Of a stretch of 59,615 nt of DNA, positions 35,252-45,483 are shown piece by piece. The stretch is from CAWBJO01 sp963789175 (GTDB taxonomy: Bacteria; Pseudomonadota; Alphaproteobacteria; Rhizobiales; Aestuariivirgaceae). A program made the position numbers and the translations under genes. Every line of letters starts with the position of its first letter. Within the stretch, counting starts at the first letter, position 1. The notes beneath the pieces are model-generated. The model saw only the letters and a program-made list of their open reading frames with translations. It was not told where the DNA came from and made no database searches. The DNA lies in assembly GCA_963789175.1 (NCBI GenBank), contig CAWBJO010000010.1, positions 1-59,615 on the forward strand. Reading direction: 5' to 3'.

Positions 35252-35281
35252 AGAAGTGGTCTTCGAGGTTTCTGCCGTTCT

Positions 35282-35323
35282 CCCCTGAATACCCGTCCGT
35301 GCCGGACTGCCGGTAATCAGGGG
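35282..35323 (-). promoter_or_regulatory. leuA leader hairpin overlapping the leader-peptide stop
   Basis: CCCCTGA at 35282-35288 and TCAGGGG at 35317-35323 pair, and the stem extends through TACC/GGTA with one mismatch, about 12 bp in all. One arm overlaps the stop codon of the leader peptide. A ribosome stalled at the Leu codons just before it would leave the stem free, while one reaching the stop would cover one arm, as in amino-acid attenuators. Confidence 0.55.
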
Positions 35324-35409
35324 CCGATAAGGAGGAGGAGAATTGCGCGCGAGTCGGCGTTGCGGGCGAAGCCCGGCAGCGTGGCCGAATTGTCGAAATC
35401 GCGCGGCAT
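35317..35409 (-). CDS. leuL: leuA leader peptide
   Basis: This 30-residue peptide, starting MPRDFDNSATL, ends RAILLLLIGP with four Leu codons in a row (CTC CTC CTC CTT) just before the stop. It lies 109 bp upstream of leuA on the same strand. A Leu run next to a stop and a hairpin is the hallmark of leucine attenuator peptides: stalling at Leu codons when charged tRNA-Leu is scarce permits leuA transcription. No protein function is expected. Confidence 0.7.
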   Translation of the reverse strand: MPRDFDNSATLPGFARNADSRAILLLLIGP

Positions 35410-35553
35410 GCGAATAATCGCCCTAAGAGACAGTGGAGCGGATTTAACCGATTTGCCGGCCCAAATCAATGGGGCGCGAGCTGCCGGACGGCGCGAGCTT
35501 GCAATTCGGCTGATCTTGCAGGCACAAAGGCGCCGAGTCGGGAGATTCGCAAG

Positions 35554-35799
35554 ATGATTAAAATTGCTGCGATCGCCATGCTGATCCAGTGCCTCGCCGT
35601 TTCTTCGGCCCTCGCCGACGGGTGCGAGCGGGACGTCCAACGAATTGCGAAGGCCTTGGCGGAGATGGAGCTTTCCGAGGACGAACGGCAGCAGATCTCC
35701 GAGATGAACGCGGAGGCGCAGGAGCTTTGCCGGACCGGCGATGTCGAAGGCGCCGACGAAGTGACCACCGAGGCCAAGGCGATGCTCAACCTCGACTGA
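35554..35799 (+). CDS. Small exported hypothetical protein
   Basis: This is an 81-residue protein with a signal peptide (IKIAAIAMLIQCLAVSSALA) and a helical mature part (VQRIAKALAEMELSEDERQQ; EAQELCRTGD) with two Cys. It is divergent from leuA and convergent with the PhzF gene. No family recognised; a small periplasmic helical protein. Confidence 0.6.
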   Translation: MIKIAAIAMLIQCLAVSSALADGCERDVQRIAKALAEMELSEDERQQISEMNAEAQELCRTGDVEGADEVTTEAKAMLNLD

Positions 35800-35848
35800 C
35801 CAGTTGATTCGAGCCGCGGGAGCGGCCAGCAGCCGGCCACGGCGATCG

Positions 35849-36754
35849 TCAGACCTGCAGGGTTCCCTCGCCGATCCTTACAGCCGATCCGCCGACGCGG
35901 ACCGCCGCGATGCGCCCGTCGCGAACGTCGGCCTCGATGTCGATCTGGCTGGGCCGTCCCATCTCGTAGCCCTGTTCGATCCGCCAGCGGTGCGTGCCGT
36001 CGCCGCGCTTCTCGTGCGCCATGAGCTGTCCCGGGAAGGTCGCCGCCGCAAGACCGGTCGCCGGATCTTCGGGGATCCCCTCGCCCGGCGCATAGAGGCG
36101 GGTCCGGTAGGAGGTGCGGGCGTCGGCTCCGCCGGCCGAATAGAGATAGACGTTGAAGGACTGGGCCTCGGCGAGGACCGCGCTCCAGGCCGGCTCGATG
36201 ACGCGCGTCCGGGCCAGCGCATCGAGACTTGCGACGGGCACGAACAGCACGCGGCTGCTGGTCATGAAGAGGCCGGGCACGTGGGGACCGAAGCCGATCT
36301 CTTCGGCGGCGAGGCCGACGGCGGCCGCGAGCCTATCCTTCGCGGGCGCCTTTCCCACCTCGGTCGGAAGCTTCGGCGCGGTGAAAACGGCATGTGCGTC
36401 GGGGCCGATGCGCGATACCTTCACGGGGACGAGGCCGGCCTTGGCCTCGAGGCGAATTTCGGTCTCGAAAGAGCAGTTGTCCTTGTGCTTCAGGGAGGCG
36501 AGCAGCACGGAGCAACCGACGGTCGGATGGCCGGCGAAAGGTAGCTCGCCGCTCGGCGTGAAGATGCGCACCTTGGCAGTGTTCCCGGCATCGGCCGGCG
36601 TCTGCACAAAAATCGTTTCCGAAAGATTGAACTCGCGGGCGATGCGCTGCATGAGGTCGTCGGGAACGGCGTCCGCTTCGAGAACGACCGCCAGCGGATT
36701 GCCCGTGAAGGGCTCACGGGTAAAGACGTCAAGCGTATGGAATTTGAGCTTCAT
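35849..36754 (-). CDS. PhzF-family isomerase-like protein
   Basis: This 301-residue protein has the two-lobed diaminopimelate-epimerase-like fold of PhzF. The N-terminal KFHTLDVFTREPFTGNPLAV, the catalytic Glu in FNLSETIFV near residue 45, and PFAGHPTVG are family landmarks. The biochemical role of most PhzF homologues outside phenazine clusters is unknown, and no phenazine genes are present. A Nudix gene lies upstream on the same strand. Confidence 0.88.
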   Translation of the reverse strand: MKLKFHTLDVFTREPFTGNPLAVVLEADAVPDDLMQRIAREFNLSETIFVQTPADAGNTAKVRIFTPSGELPFAGHPTVGCSVLLASLKHKDNCSFETEIRLEAKAGLVPVKVSRIGPDAHAVFTAPKLPTEVGKAPAKDRLAAAVGLAAEEIGFGPHVPGLFMTSSRVLFVPVASLDALARTRVIEPAWSAVLAEAQSFNVYLYSAGGADARTSYRTRLYAPGEGIPEDPATGLAAATFPGQLMAHEKRGDGTHRWRIEQGYEMGRPSQIDIEADVRDGRIAAVRVGGSAVRIGEGTLQV

Positions 36755-36787
36755 GGGAGACCGGCCCGGGGGTTGGGACGGGCGAGC

Positions 36788-37525
36788 CTACACGGTCAGC
36801 AGGTGCTCCACCAGCATGCGGGCATAGGCCGGCATGCGATGGTGGCGAAGAAACGCCCGGCGGCGGAACACGACGACCTCATCGAGCTCAGGCTCGGCAT
36901 CCGCGGCGATGAAATCGAGTATCGACTGGCGAAGCTCGGTCGCGCCGATGTCATAGACGAGCTGTGCCGCGAGTGAAATGCGAGGCCCGTCGCGCACGCA
37001 CAAATAGCCGGGCTCGCGCCGCGCAGCGGCGGCATGCAGCCCGGTCTCCTCCAGCAGCTCGCGGGCGATGTTGCGATCGACGTCGAGCCCGTCACCCGAC
37101 ACGTCCTCGGGACCGAAAGATCCTCCCGGCGGGTAGACGAGCCCGGCGGTCAGGGTGTGCGGCGCATTGCGTCCGCAGACGACGTATCCCTCCTTCGACC
37201 GGAGCACGGCGGAGCCGAAACAGTTGCGCGCCCCGACCTCGGGATAGCCGAGATCGCGCCAATAGAGGAAGCTCGCATAGTTGGTCGGCTGCGCCACACC
37301 GCGGAAGCGGTCGCCGTCCATGCTCCAGCGGGTGAGCATGAAGACCTGGCCGTCGTGAAGGCTCGGCTTCTCGTCCACCGCCTTCCTCCAGAACCGCGAC
37401 ACCTTTGCCGCGTTCTCCATGGCGAACTGCCATGGCGCGGGGTCGACCGAGATGTCGGCCCCGGCAACGAAGCGGATGCCGTCTTCAGATTCGGGATTGG
37501 CCTTGACGATTGCGGCGGACTTCAT
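36788..37525 (-). CDS. Nudix-domain hydrolase with divergent Nudix box
   Basis: This is a 245-residue protein. The C-terminal half carries a Nudix domain with the REL-EETG core in NIARELLEETGL near residue 150. The standard box has Glu eight residues before the Arg; here that position is Leu with Asp next to it, and the preceding GPEDVSGDGLDVDR is longer than usual. Substrate unknown. The start at 37525 is chosen over the longer frame. Confidence 0.75.
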   Translation of the reverse strand: MKSAAIVKANPESEDGIRFVAGADISVDPAPWQFAMENAAKVSRFWRKAVDEKPSLHDGQVFMLTRWSMDGDRFRGVAQPTNYASFLYWRDLGYPEVGARNCFGSAVLRSKEGYVVCGRNAPHTLTAGLVYPPGGSFGPEDVSGDGLDVDRNIARELLEETGLHAAAARREPGYLCVRDGPRISLAAQLVYDIGATELRQSILDFIAADAEPELDEVVVFRRRAFLRHHRMPAYARMLVEHLLTV

Positions 37526-37631
37526 GCCTCGGCGCCTTCTCGAGCGAGAATCTTGCAGCGCCGTCCAGAGGGCGTCAACGGCCGAAAGCGAACACGGCGA
37601 GGGATTTGCACCGTGCAGGCGGAATCCGGCC

Positions 37632-38651
37632 TCAGTTGCGCGCCTTGTCCACAAGCTTGTTCTTGGCGATCCACGGCATCATGCCGCGCAGGCGGGCCCC
37701 GACCTCCTCGATCGGATGGGCATCGTTCATGCGGCGGGTCGCCTTGAACCTGGGCTGGCCGGCGCGGCATTCGCGCATCCATTCGGACGCGAAACTACCC
37801 GACTGGATGTCCTTGAGCACCTTGCGCATCTCCTGGCGCGTTGCGTCGGTGATGATGCGCGGCCCCGAAATGTACTCGCCGAACTCGGCGGTGTTGGAAA
37901 TCGAGTAGTTCATGTTGGCGATGCCGCCCTCGTAGATGAGGTCGACGATGAGCTTCACCTCGTGGAGACATTCGAAATACGCCATCTCCGGGGAATAGCC
38001 CGCCTCGACGAGAGTCTCGTAGCCGGCGCGGATGAGTTCCACCAGGCCGCCGCAGAGCACGACCTGCTCGCCGAAGAGGTCGGTCTCGCACTCCTCCTTG
38101 AACGAAGTCTCGATGATGCCGGACCGGCCGCCGCCGATGGCCGAGGCATAGGAGAGCGCAAGATCGTGGGCATTGCCCGACGCATCCTGATGGATGGCGA
38201 TGAGGCAGGGAACGCCGCCGCCCTTCTGGTATTCGCCGCGAACCGTGTGGCCGGGACCCTTCGGCGCGATCATCAGCACGTCGAGCGTCGGCTTCGGCTC
38301 GATGAGGTTGAAATGGACGTTCAGTCCATGGGCGAAGGCGATTGCAGCGCCGTCGCGAATGTTCGGCTCGATCTCGCCCTTCCAGATGTCCGACTGCAGC
38401 TCGTCGGGAGCGGCCATCATCATGAGGTCGGCCCATTTGGACGCCTCGGCGACAGTCATGACCTTAAGGCCGTCCGATTCCGCCTTCTTGGCGGTGGGCG
38501 AGCTCTTGCGCAGGGCGACTGTCACGTTCTTGACGCCGGAGTCGTTGAGATTGAGGGCATGCGCGCGACCCTGGCTGCCGTAGCCGATGATGCAGACCTT
38601 CTTGCCCTTGATCAGATTTACGTCGGCATCGCGGTCATAATAAATGCGCAT
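37632..38651 (-). CDS. ilvC: Ketol-acid reductoisomerase
   Basis: This 339-residue class I enzyme converts acetolactate or acetohydroxybutyrate to the dihydroxy acid using NADPH and Mg2+. MRIYYDRDADVNLIKGKK, the Rossmann motif GYGSQGRAHALNL, the PKGPGHTVR segment and the metal-binding DLFGEQVVLCGG are diagnostic. It is a separate unit from ilvB-ilvN, with pdxJ between, and a plausible promoter lies 50-80 bp upstream. Confidence 0.96.
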   Translation of the reverse strand: MRIYYDRDADVNLIKGKKVCIIGYGSQGRAHALNLNDSGVKNVTVALRKSSPTAKKAESDGLKVMTVAEASKWADLMMMAAPDELQSDIWKGEIEPNIRDGAAIAFAHGLNVHFNLIEPKPTLDVLMIAPKGPGHTVRGEYQKGGGVPCLIAIHQDASGNAHDLALSYASAIGGGRSGIIETSFKEECETDLFGEQVVLCGGLVELIRAGYETLVEAGYSPEMAYFECLHEVKLIVDLIYEGGIANMNYSISNTAEFGEYISGPRIITDATRQEMRKVLKDIQSGSFASEWMRECRAGQPRFKATRRMNDAHPIEEVGARLRGMMPWIAKNKLVDKARN

Positions 38652-38702
38652 TTTCACAACCCCTCGAAGTCTGTGTGGAACACCGTATGAAGACGGCGCG
38701 GA

Positions 38703-38730
38703 GAATAGCCGCCGACCGCGAAAAGACAAG
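38703..38730 (-). promoter_or_regulatory. Candidate housekeeping promoter for ilvC
   Basis: On the minus strand CTTGTC (complement of 38725-38730), 16 bp, CTATTC (complement of 38703-38708) resembles the alphaproteobacterial sigma-70 pattern CTTGAC-N16-18-CTATAT. Confidence 0.35.
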
Positions 38731-38751
38731 CAGGACCCGATCCCGACATGG

Positions 38752-39498
38752 CTACCCGACGGGATCGCCGCAGGCGGCGCGGAAAAGTCGGACGGTTTCC
38801 GCCATGCCAAAAACCAAGGCGTCGGCGGTGACGGCGTGGCCGATCGATACCTCATCGATATGGGGCAGCGCGGCGACCAGCTCAGTGAGATTGTCGCGCG
38901 TCAGGTCGTGGCCGGCGTTGAGGCCGAGGCCGGCCTTGCGGGCGGCATCCCCGGCGGCCTCGAGGCGCTTCAGCTCGGGGGCGCGGTCGGCCTTGCTCAG
39001 AAGAGCGCCGAAAGGGCCCGTATAGAGCTCGACCCGGTCGGCGCCGACCGTTGCAGCGGCGGCGGCCATACGCGGATCGGCATCGACGAAAAGCGACACA
39101 CGGATGCCGGCGCGTTTCAGCCGGTCGATCGCCGGGACCAGCAGCGCCCGGTTCGCCGGCACGTCCCAGCCGTGGTCGGACGTCGCCTGGGAAGGGTCGT
39201 CGGGAACGAGCGTCGCTTGGTCGGGGCGCACCTCCTCCACGAGGGCAAGGAAATCGGGCGACGGAAAACCCTCGATGTTGAATTCCTTCGAGGCATGGTC
39301 CCGGCGCAGGAGGGCGGAAAGCTCGCGGACGTCGGTCCTGCGGATGTGGCGCTCGTCAGGGCGGGGATGAACGGTGATGCCGTAGGCGCCGGCATCGAGC
39401 GCGATCCGGCTCACACCGACCACCGAGGGCCAGGGAAGATTGCGCCGGTTGCGGAGCTGCGCGACGGCGTTGACGTTGACGGAGAGACGGGTCGTCAA
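38752..39498 (-). CDS. pdxJ: Pyridoxine 5'-phosphate synthase
   Basis: This 248-residue TIM-barrel enzyme makes pyridoxine 5'-phosphate, the ring-closing step of the DXP-dependent vitamin B6 route. Landmarks are ITVHPRPDERHI, FNIEGFPS (catalytic Glu), PDQATLVPDDPSQATSDHGW, VELYTGPFG and LNAGHDL (catalytic His). No ATG or GTG fits the N-terminus; a TTG overlapping the ilvN stop is the likely start. pdxJ usually lies with acpS or rnc, so its place between ilvN and ilvC is unusual outside relatives. Confidence 0.9.
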   Translation of the reverse strand: MTTRLSVNVNAVAQLRNRRNLPWPSVVGVSRIALDAGAYGITVHPRPDERHIRRTDVRELSALLRRDHASKEFNIEGFPSPDFLALVEEVRPDQATLVPDDPSQATSDHGWDVPANRALLVPAIDRLKRAGIRVSLFVDADPRMAAAAATVGADRVELYTGPFGALLSKADRAPELKRLEAAGDAARKAGLGLNAGHDLTRDNLTELVAALPHIDEVSIGHAVTADALVFGMAETVRLFRAACGDPVG

Positions 39499-40058
39499 AC
39501 CTTCATGCCCTCGGCGCCGCGGCCTATGGCGGCGATGCCGGTACGCGATATCTCGACGAGACCGAGCGGCACCATCAGGGCGATGAACTGTTCGATCTTG
39601 TCGGTCTTGCCGGTGAGCTCGAAAATGAACGACTCGGTCGTCGCATCGATCACGGTCGCGCGGAACGCCTCGGCGAGGCGCAGCGCCTCGACCCGCTTCT
39701 CGCCCTGGCCGGCGACCTTGATGAGCGCCAGCTCGCGTTCGATGGCGTTGCCGATGACGGTGAGGTCGGCCACCGAATGCACGGGCACCAGCCTCTCCAG
39801 CTGGGCCCGGATCTGTTCCAGAACGTTCGGCGTTCCGGTCGTTACCACGGTGATGCGCGACACATGCCGCTCGTGCGAGGTCTCGGAGACGGTGAGCGAT
39901 TCGATGTTGTAGCCGCGGCCGGCGAACAGGCCGATCACGCGGGCGAGGACGCCCGGCTCGTTGTCGACGATGACGCACAGCGTGTGGGTCTCGGGCGGCA
40001 GCTTGCGCGTGTCGATGAAGTAGGCGGATGCCGGCGGGCCGGCGGGATTGGTGTTCAT
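39495..40058 (-). CDS. ilvN: Acetolactate synthase small (regulatory) subunit
   Basis: This 187-residue regulatory subunit has an N-terminal ACT domain (THTLCVIVDNEPGVLARVIG; GLFAGRGYNIESLTVS) that binds valine for feedback control. A C-terminal domain follows (TESFIFELTGKTDKIEQFI). It follows ilvB by 22 bp on the same strand, and its stop overlaps the pdxJ TTG start. The enzyme it regulates acts first in valine and isoleucine synthesis. Confidence 0.94.
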   Translation of the reverse strand: MNTNPAGPPASAYFIDTRKLPPETHTLCVIVDNEPGVLARVIGLFAGRGYNIESLTVSETSHERHVSRITVVTTGTPNVLEQIRAQLERLVPVHSVADLTVIGNAIERELALIKVAGQGEKRVEALRLAEAFRATVIDATTESFIFELTGKTDKIEQFIALMVPLGLVEISRTGIAAIGRGAEGMKV

Positions 40059-40080
40059 CGGTCTCGTTCTCGCGTCCATG

Positions 40081-41847
40081 CTACACCAACACCTTGCCCT
40101 CGGCATCGATGGCGTTGCCGATCTCCTCGTCGGGAACGTCCTCGCCGAGCAGCATCTCGTGGTGGGCCTTGCCGGACGGAATCATCGGGAAGCAGTTGGC
40201 GAGCTGGGCGACGCGGCAATCGAAAATGACCGGGCGCTTGACGCCGATCATCTCCTCGATCGCGGCATCGAGATCGTCCGGCTTGTCGCAACGCAGCCCG
40301 ACGCAACCGTAGGCGTCGGCCAGCTTCACGAAATCCGGCAGCGAGTCCATGTAGCTCTCGGAAAGACGGTTGCCGTGCAGCAGCTGCTGCCACTGGCGCA
40401 CCATGCCCATGTACTGATTGTTGATCACGAAGATCTTGACCGGCAGGTGGTGCTGCACGGCGGTCGACATCTCCTGCATGGTCATCAGAACCGAGGCATC
40501 GCCGGCGATGTCGATGACCAGGCTCTCCGGGTGCGCCATCTGCACGCCGATGGCGGCCGGCAAGCCGTAGCCCATGGTGCCAAGGCCACCGGACGTCATC
40601 CAGCGGTTCGGTTCCTCGAACCTGTAGAACTGCGCCGCCCACATCTGGTGCTGGCCGACCTCGGTCGTAATGTAGGCATCGTGGTTCCTGGTCAGCGCAT
40701 AGAGCCGCTCGATCGCGTACTGCGGCATGATGACGTGCTTGTTGTGGCGGTACTTGAGGCAGTCGCGACCGCGCCAGCGCTTGATCTGCTCCCACCATGG
40801 CTTGAGCACCGTCCTGTCGGGCGCCGGCTTCAGCGTCTTCCAGGCGTGAACCATGTCTTCAAGGACGTTCGCGCAGTCGCCGATGATTGGCAGGTCGACA
40901 CGCACCGTCTTGTTGATGGAGGCCGGATCGATGTCGACGTGGATCTTGCGCGAGCCGGGCGAGAACGCGTCCAGCCGGCCGGTGATGCGGTCGTCGAATC
41001 GAGCCCCGATGTTGATCATGACGTCGCAGTCGTGCATCGCCATGTTGGCTTCGTAGGTGCCGTGCATGCCGAGCATGCCGAGCCACTGCGGATCGGACGC
41101 CGGAAAAGCGCCGAGTCCCATCAGGGTGGATGTGATGGGACAGCCGGTGAGCGCCACCAGCTCGCGCAGGAGCGTCGATGCCTTCGGCCCCGAATTGATG
41201 ACGCCGCCGCCGGTATAGAAGATTGGACGGCGGGCAGTGGCGATGAGAGCCACGGCGTCGCGGATGCGCTCGGGATCGCCCTTGACGCGCGGCCGGTAGG
41301 TCTTGTGGACGATGTTGGCCGGACCGACGTAGCGGCCCTTGGCGAACTGGACGTCCTTCGGCACGTCTATCACCACCGGGCCGGGGCGGCCGTTGGTCGC
41401 CACGAAGAATGCCTCGTGCATGATGCGGGCCAGGTCGTTCACGTCCTTCACGAGGTAGTTGTGCTTCGTGCAGGGCCGGGTGATCCCAACCGTGTCGCAT
41501 TCCTGGAAGGCGTCGTTGCCGATGAGGTGCGTCGGGACCTGCCCCGAGATGCAAACGATGGGGATGGAGTCCATGAGGGCGTCGGTAAGCCCGGTGACCG
41601 CGTTGGTGGCGCCGGGGCCCGAGGTCACGAGGAGGACGCCGCACTTTCCCGTGGACCGGGCATAACCCTCGGCCGCATGGGCCGCGCCCTGCTCGTGGCG
41701 GACGAGGATGTGGCGGACCTTATCCTGTTGAAAAATCTCGTCATAGATGGGCAGCACGGCTCCACCGGGGTAGCCGAACACATGCTCGACCCCCTGATCG
41801 GCGAGCGCGCGGAGCACGATCTCCGCACCCGACATTTCTTCTAACAT
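40081..41847 (-). CDS. ilvB: Acetolactate synthase large (catalytic) subunit
   Basis: This 588-residue thiamine-diphosphate enzyme joins two pyruvate (or pyruvate and 2-oxobutyrate). It shows the catalytic Glu in VRHEQGAAHAAEGYAR, the FAD region in the middle domain and the ThDP motif beginning IAGDASVLMTMQEM and ending in NNQYMGMV. It is probably co-transcribed with miaA, which ends 63 bp upstream, and with ilvN downstream. Confidence 0.96.
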   Translation of the reverse strand: MLEEMSGAEIVLRALADQGVEHVFGYPGGAVLPIYDEIFQQDKVRHILVRHEQGAAHAAEGYARSTGKCGVLLVTSGPGATNAVTGLTDALMDSIPIVCISGQVPTHLIGNDAFQECDTVGITRPCTKHNYLVKDVNDLARIMHEAFFVATNGRPGPVVIDVPKDVQFAKGRYVGPANIVHKTYRPRVKGDPERIRDAVALIATARRPIFYTGGGVINSGPKASTLLRELVALTGCPITSTLMGLGAFPASDPQWLGMLGMHGTYEANMAMHDCDVMINIGARFDDRITGRLDAFSPGSRKIHVDIDPASINKTVRVDLPIIGDCANVLEDMVHAWKTLKPAPDRTVLKPWWEQIKRWRGRDCLKYRHNKHVIMPQYAIERLYALTRNHDAYITTEVGQHQMWAAQFYRFEEPNRWMTSGGLGTMGYGLPAAIGVQMAHPESLVIDIAGDASVLMTMQEMSTAVQHHLPVKIFVINNQYMGMVRQWQQLLHGNRLSESYMDSLPDFVKLADAYGCVGLRCDKPDDLDAAIEEMIGVKRPVIFDCRVAQLANCFPMIPSGKAHHEMLLGEDVPDEEIGNAIDAEGKVLV

Positions 41848-41910
41848 CTTATCAGTCCTTGCATTCCGGCCTCGAAGTTGGCGGGACCCTATCGATGCGA
41901 TCGGAACCGG

Positions 41911-42855
41911 TCAACACTTTTGGCGAATAAAACTAAAGAAAAGAGCCTCACTTCTTTGCATATGTTGCTCTTTCACCCATTCCCACGAAATCATATTGCT
42001 GCGAGCCCAGGTCACCTGCCGCTTGGCATACTGCCGCGTGGCAGCCTTTGCAACTGCGGCGGCCTCGGAGATCGACAGCATTCGGCGCGCCGCGGCGGTC
42101 AATTCGGGTACACCGATGGCCTTCAGGGCCGGCAGGGAGGGGTCGAGGTTCCGGGCGGCGAGCGCGCCGACTTCCTCGAGAGCGCCCGAGGCAAGCATCG
42201 CATCGAACCGCTCGTCGATCCTGGACGTGAGCTCGCCGCGCTCCGGCAACAGGAAAAGACGCAAGCTCCGTGCGCCTTCGAGCGGCGAGTTGGCGGCGTC
42301 GGCATGCCAGTCGCCAAGCGGCCGCCCGGTGGCCTCGACGACCTCCAGGGCACGGGCGAGGCGCTGCCCGTCTCCGGGCGAAACCTTTGCGCTTCGCCGG
42401 GCGACAGCGCGGGCCAGGGCACGGTGAAGCGCGCCGGGGCCCTCCTCCCGCAACAGCCGGCGAACGCGGGCGCGAATGTCGGGCGGGATCGTCGGTACGT
42501 CGGCAAGACCGCGCTCGAGGGCCCGGAAGTAGAGCCCGGTCCCGCCGACGAGAATGGGAACACGTCCGCCGGTCCACGCCGCGTCGATCTCGCGCCGTAC
42601 CGCATCGAGCCACTGAGCAACCGAATACGCCGTCGCGACGGGTACCATGCCGTAGAGGCGATGGGGAACCTCGCTCTCCTCCTCGGCCGTCGGCCGCGCG
42701 GTCAGTATTCGCAGTTCGCAATAGACCTGCATGGCGTCGGCATTGATGATCGTGCCATCGCACGCGCGCGCGAGGCGGCGCGCGACCACCGACTTGCCGC
42801 TCGCCGTCGGCCCTGCAATAAGGACGACCGGCTTTGCATCCTCCTCCTTCGCCAT
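41911..42855 (-). CDS. miaA: tRNA dimethylallyltransferase
   Basis: This 314-residue enzyme adds dimethylallyl to A37 of tRNAs reading UNN codons. The P-loop GPTASGKSVVARRLA, the catalytic region INADAMQVYCELRILTARP, VGGTGLYFRAL and the tRNA-binding RQYAKRQVTWAR are all visible. The ATG at 42855 is 9 bp from the divergent serB start, so each promoter must lie inside the other gene. It is the first gene of the miaA-ilvB-ilvN(-pdxJ) run. Confidence 0.95.
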   Translation of the reverse strand: MAKEEDAKPVVLIAGPTASGKSVVARRLARACDGTIINADAMQVYCELRILTARPTAEEESEVPHRLYGMVPVATAYSVAQWLDAVRREIDAAWTGGRVPILVGGTGLYFRALERGLADVPTIPPDIRARVRRLLREEGPGALHRALARAVARRSAKVSPGDGQRLARALEVVEATGRPLGDWHADAANSPLEGARSLRLFLLPERGELTSRIDERFDAMLASGALEEVGALAARNLDPSLPALKAIGVPELTAAARRMLSISEAAAVAKAATRQYAKRQVTWARSNMISWEWVKEQHMQRSEALFFSFIRQKC

Positions 42856-42864
42856 GAATCCGTG

Positions 42865-43731
42865 ATGGACACCGTTCTCGTTCTCATTGCAAGCCCCGGC
42901 TCCGGAGCCATCGACGCCTCGGTCCTGGCGCGCGTGGGAGGCGGCGATGTCCGCTGGTTGGCGGCGCGCGAGGCCTGCGAGCTGCCGTTTGCGGGTGGTG
43001 CGGCGGACCGCGCCGCAATCGAGCGGGCGCTCGAGGGGCTGCCGATCGACTGGGCCATCGTTCCGGTCGCCGGCAGACGCAAGAGGCTCCTCGTCGCCGA
43101 CATGGACTCGACCATCATCGCACAGGAGTGCATCGACGAGCTCGGCGCGGCAGCCGGCGCGGGCGCCGAAGTCGCGGCCATCACGGTGCGGGCGATGCGC
43201 GGCGAAGTCGATCTCGAGCAGTCGCTGAAGGCGCGACTGGCGCTCATGCGCGGACTGCCGGCGAGCGCGCTCACCCGAATCGTCGAAGGCCTGAACTACA
43301 CGTCCGGCGGGCGGACCCTGATTCAGACGATGAAGGCGCACGGCGCCCGCACTGTGCTCGTCTCCGGCGGCTTCACCTATTTCACGTCGCGGGTGGCCGC
43401 GGCGCTCGGCTTCGACGAGCATCGCGCCAACGAGCTGATGTTCGACGGCGATACGCTGTCAGGCGATGTGCGCGAGCCGATCCTGGGCATCCGCGCCAAG
43501 GCCGATGCGCTGCGCGACATCTGCAAGGGCCTGGGGATCGGGCCGGAGTCGGCCATCGCGGTGGGAGACGGCGCGAACGACGTCGAGATGCTGCGGCTTG
43601 CCGGGCTCGGGGTCGGGTACCGCCCGAAGCCCGTCGTCCGGGAAGCGGCCGATGCGGCGGTCGACCACGGCGACCTCACCGCCCTCCTCTATCTCCAGGG
43701 CTACCGCAGCGACGATTTCGTCACCGGCTGA
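42865..43731 (+). CDS. serB: Phosphoserine phosphatase
   Basis: This 288-residue HAD-family enzyme releases serine from phosphoserine, the last step of serine synthesis. An N-terminal ACT-like region (1-75) precedes the catalytic DMDSTII (nucleophile Asp and acid Asp), SGGFTYFT in motif II, and DGANDVEMLRLAGLGVGY in motif IV. It is divergent from miaA and convergent with degP. Confidence 0.95.
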   Translation: MDTVLVLIASPGSGAIDASVLARVGGGDVRWLAAREACELPFAGGAADRAAIERALEGLPIDWAIVPVAGRRKRLLVADMDSTIIAQECIDELGAAAGAGAEVAAITVRAMRGEVDLEQSLKARLALMRGLPASALTRIVEGLNYTSGGRTLIQTMKAHGARTVLVSGGFTYFTSRVAAALGFDEHRANELMFDGDTLSGDVREPILGIRAKADALRDICKGLGIGPESAIAVGDGANDVEMLRLAGLGVGYRPKPVVREAADAAVDHGDLTALLYLQGYRSDDFVTG

Positions 43732-43737
43732 CGGCTA

Positions 43738-45213
<1,476 letters not shown>

Positions 45214-45282
45214 CTTCTCTGCTCCATCATGCAACATGCGTGGAAGCGACCGGATGCTCGATCCCGGGCGTAAGCCGGCCGT

Positions 45283-45483
45283 TCAAGTGGGAAGAAGGGC
45301 CTTGCGCCCCAACCACACCACCGCAACTCCGATCGCCACCGCGACGAGACCTCCCATCCGCAGCCGATCTTCGCTCAGATTCTCGATCGACTCCAGCATA
45401 CGCCGGGCGGTGGCCGGTGCAACGGCATAGAGAAGGCCTTCAATAACTAGGACAAGTCCGACAGCCGTTACCACCTCCCTCAT
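45283..45483 (-). CDS. DUF2065 family membrane protein
   Basis: This 66-residue protein has two hydrophobic segments, VGLVLVIEGLLYAVAP and GGLVAVAIGVAVVWL, joined by a charged link, the form of the DUF2065/YjeT family. It overlaps the hflC stop by 4 bp and precedes degP. The position next to hflKC is conserved in many proteobacteria, but its function is unknown. Confidence 0.85.
   Translation of the reverse strand: MREVVTAVGLVLVIEGLLYAVAPATARRMLESIENLSEDRLRMGGLVAVAIGVAVVWLGRKALLPT

Noticed and set aside
40048..41844. 598-codon plus-strand frame opposite ilvB
   Set aside because: Shadow frame of ilvB; no ribosome site and no motifs.
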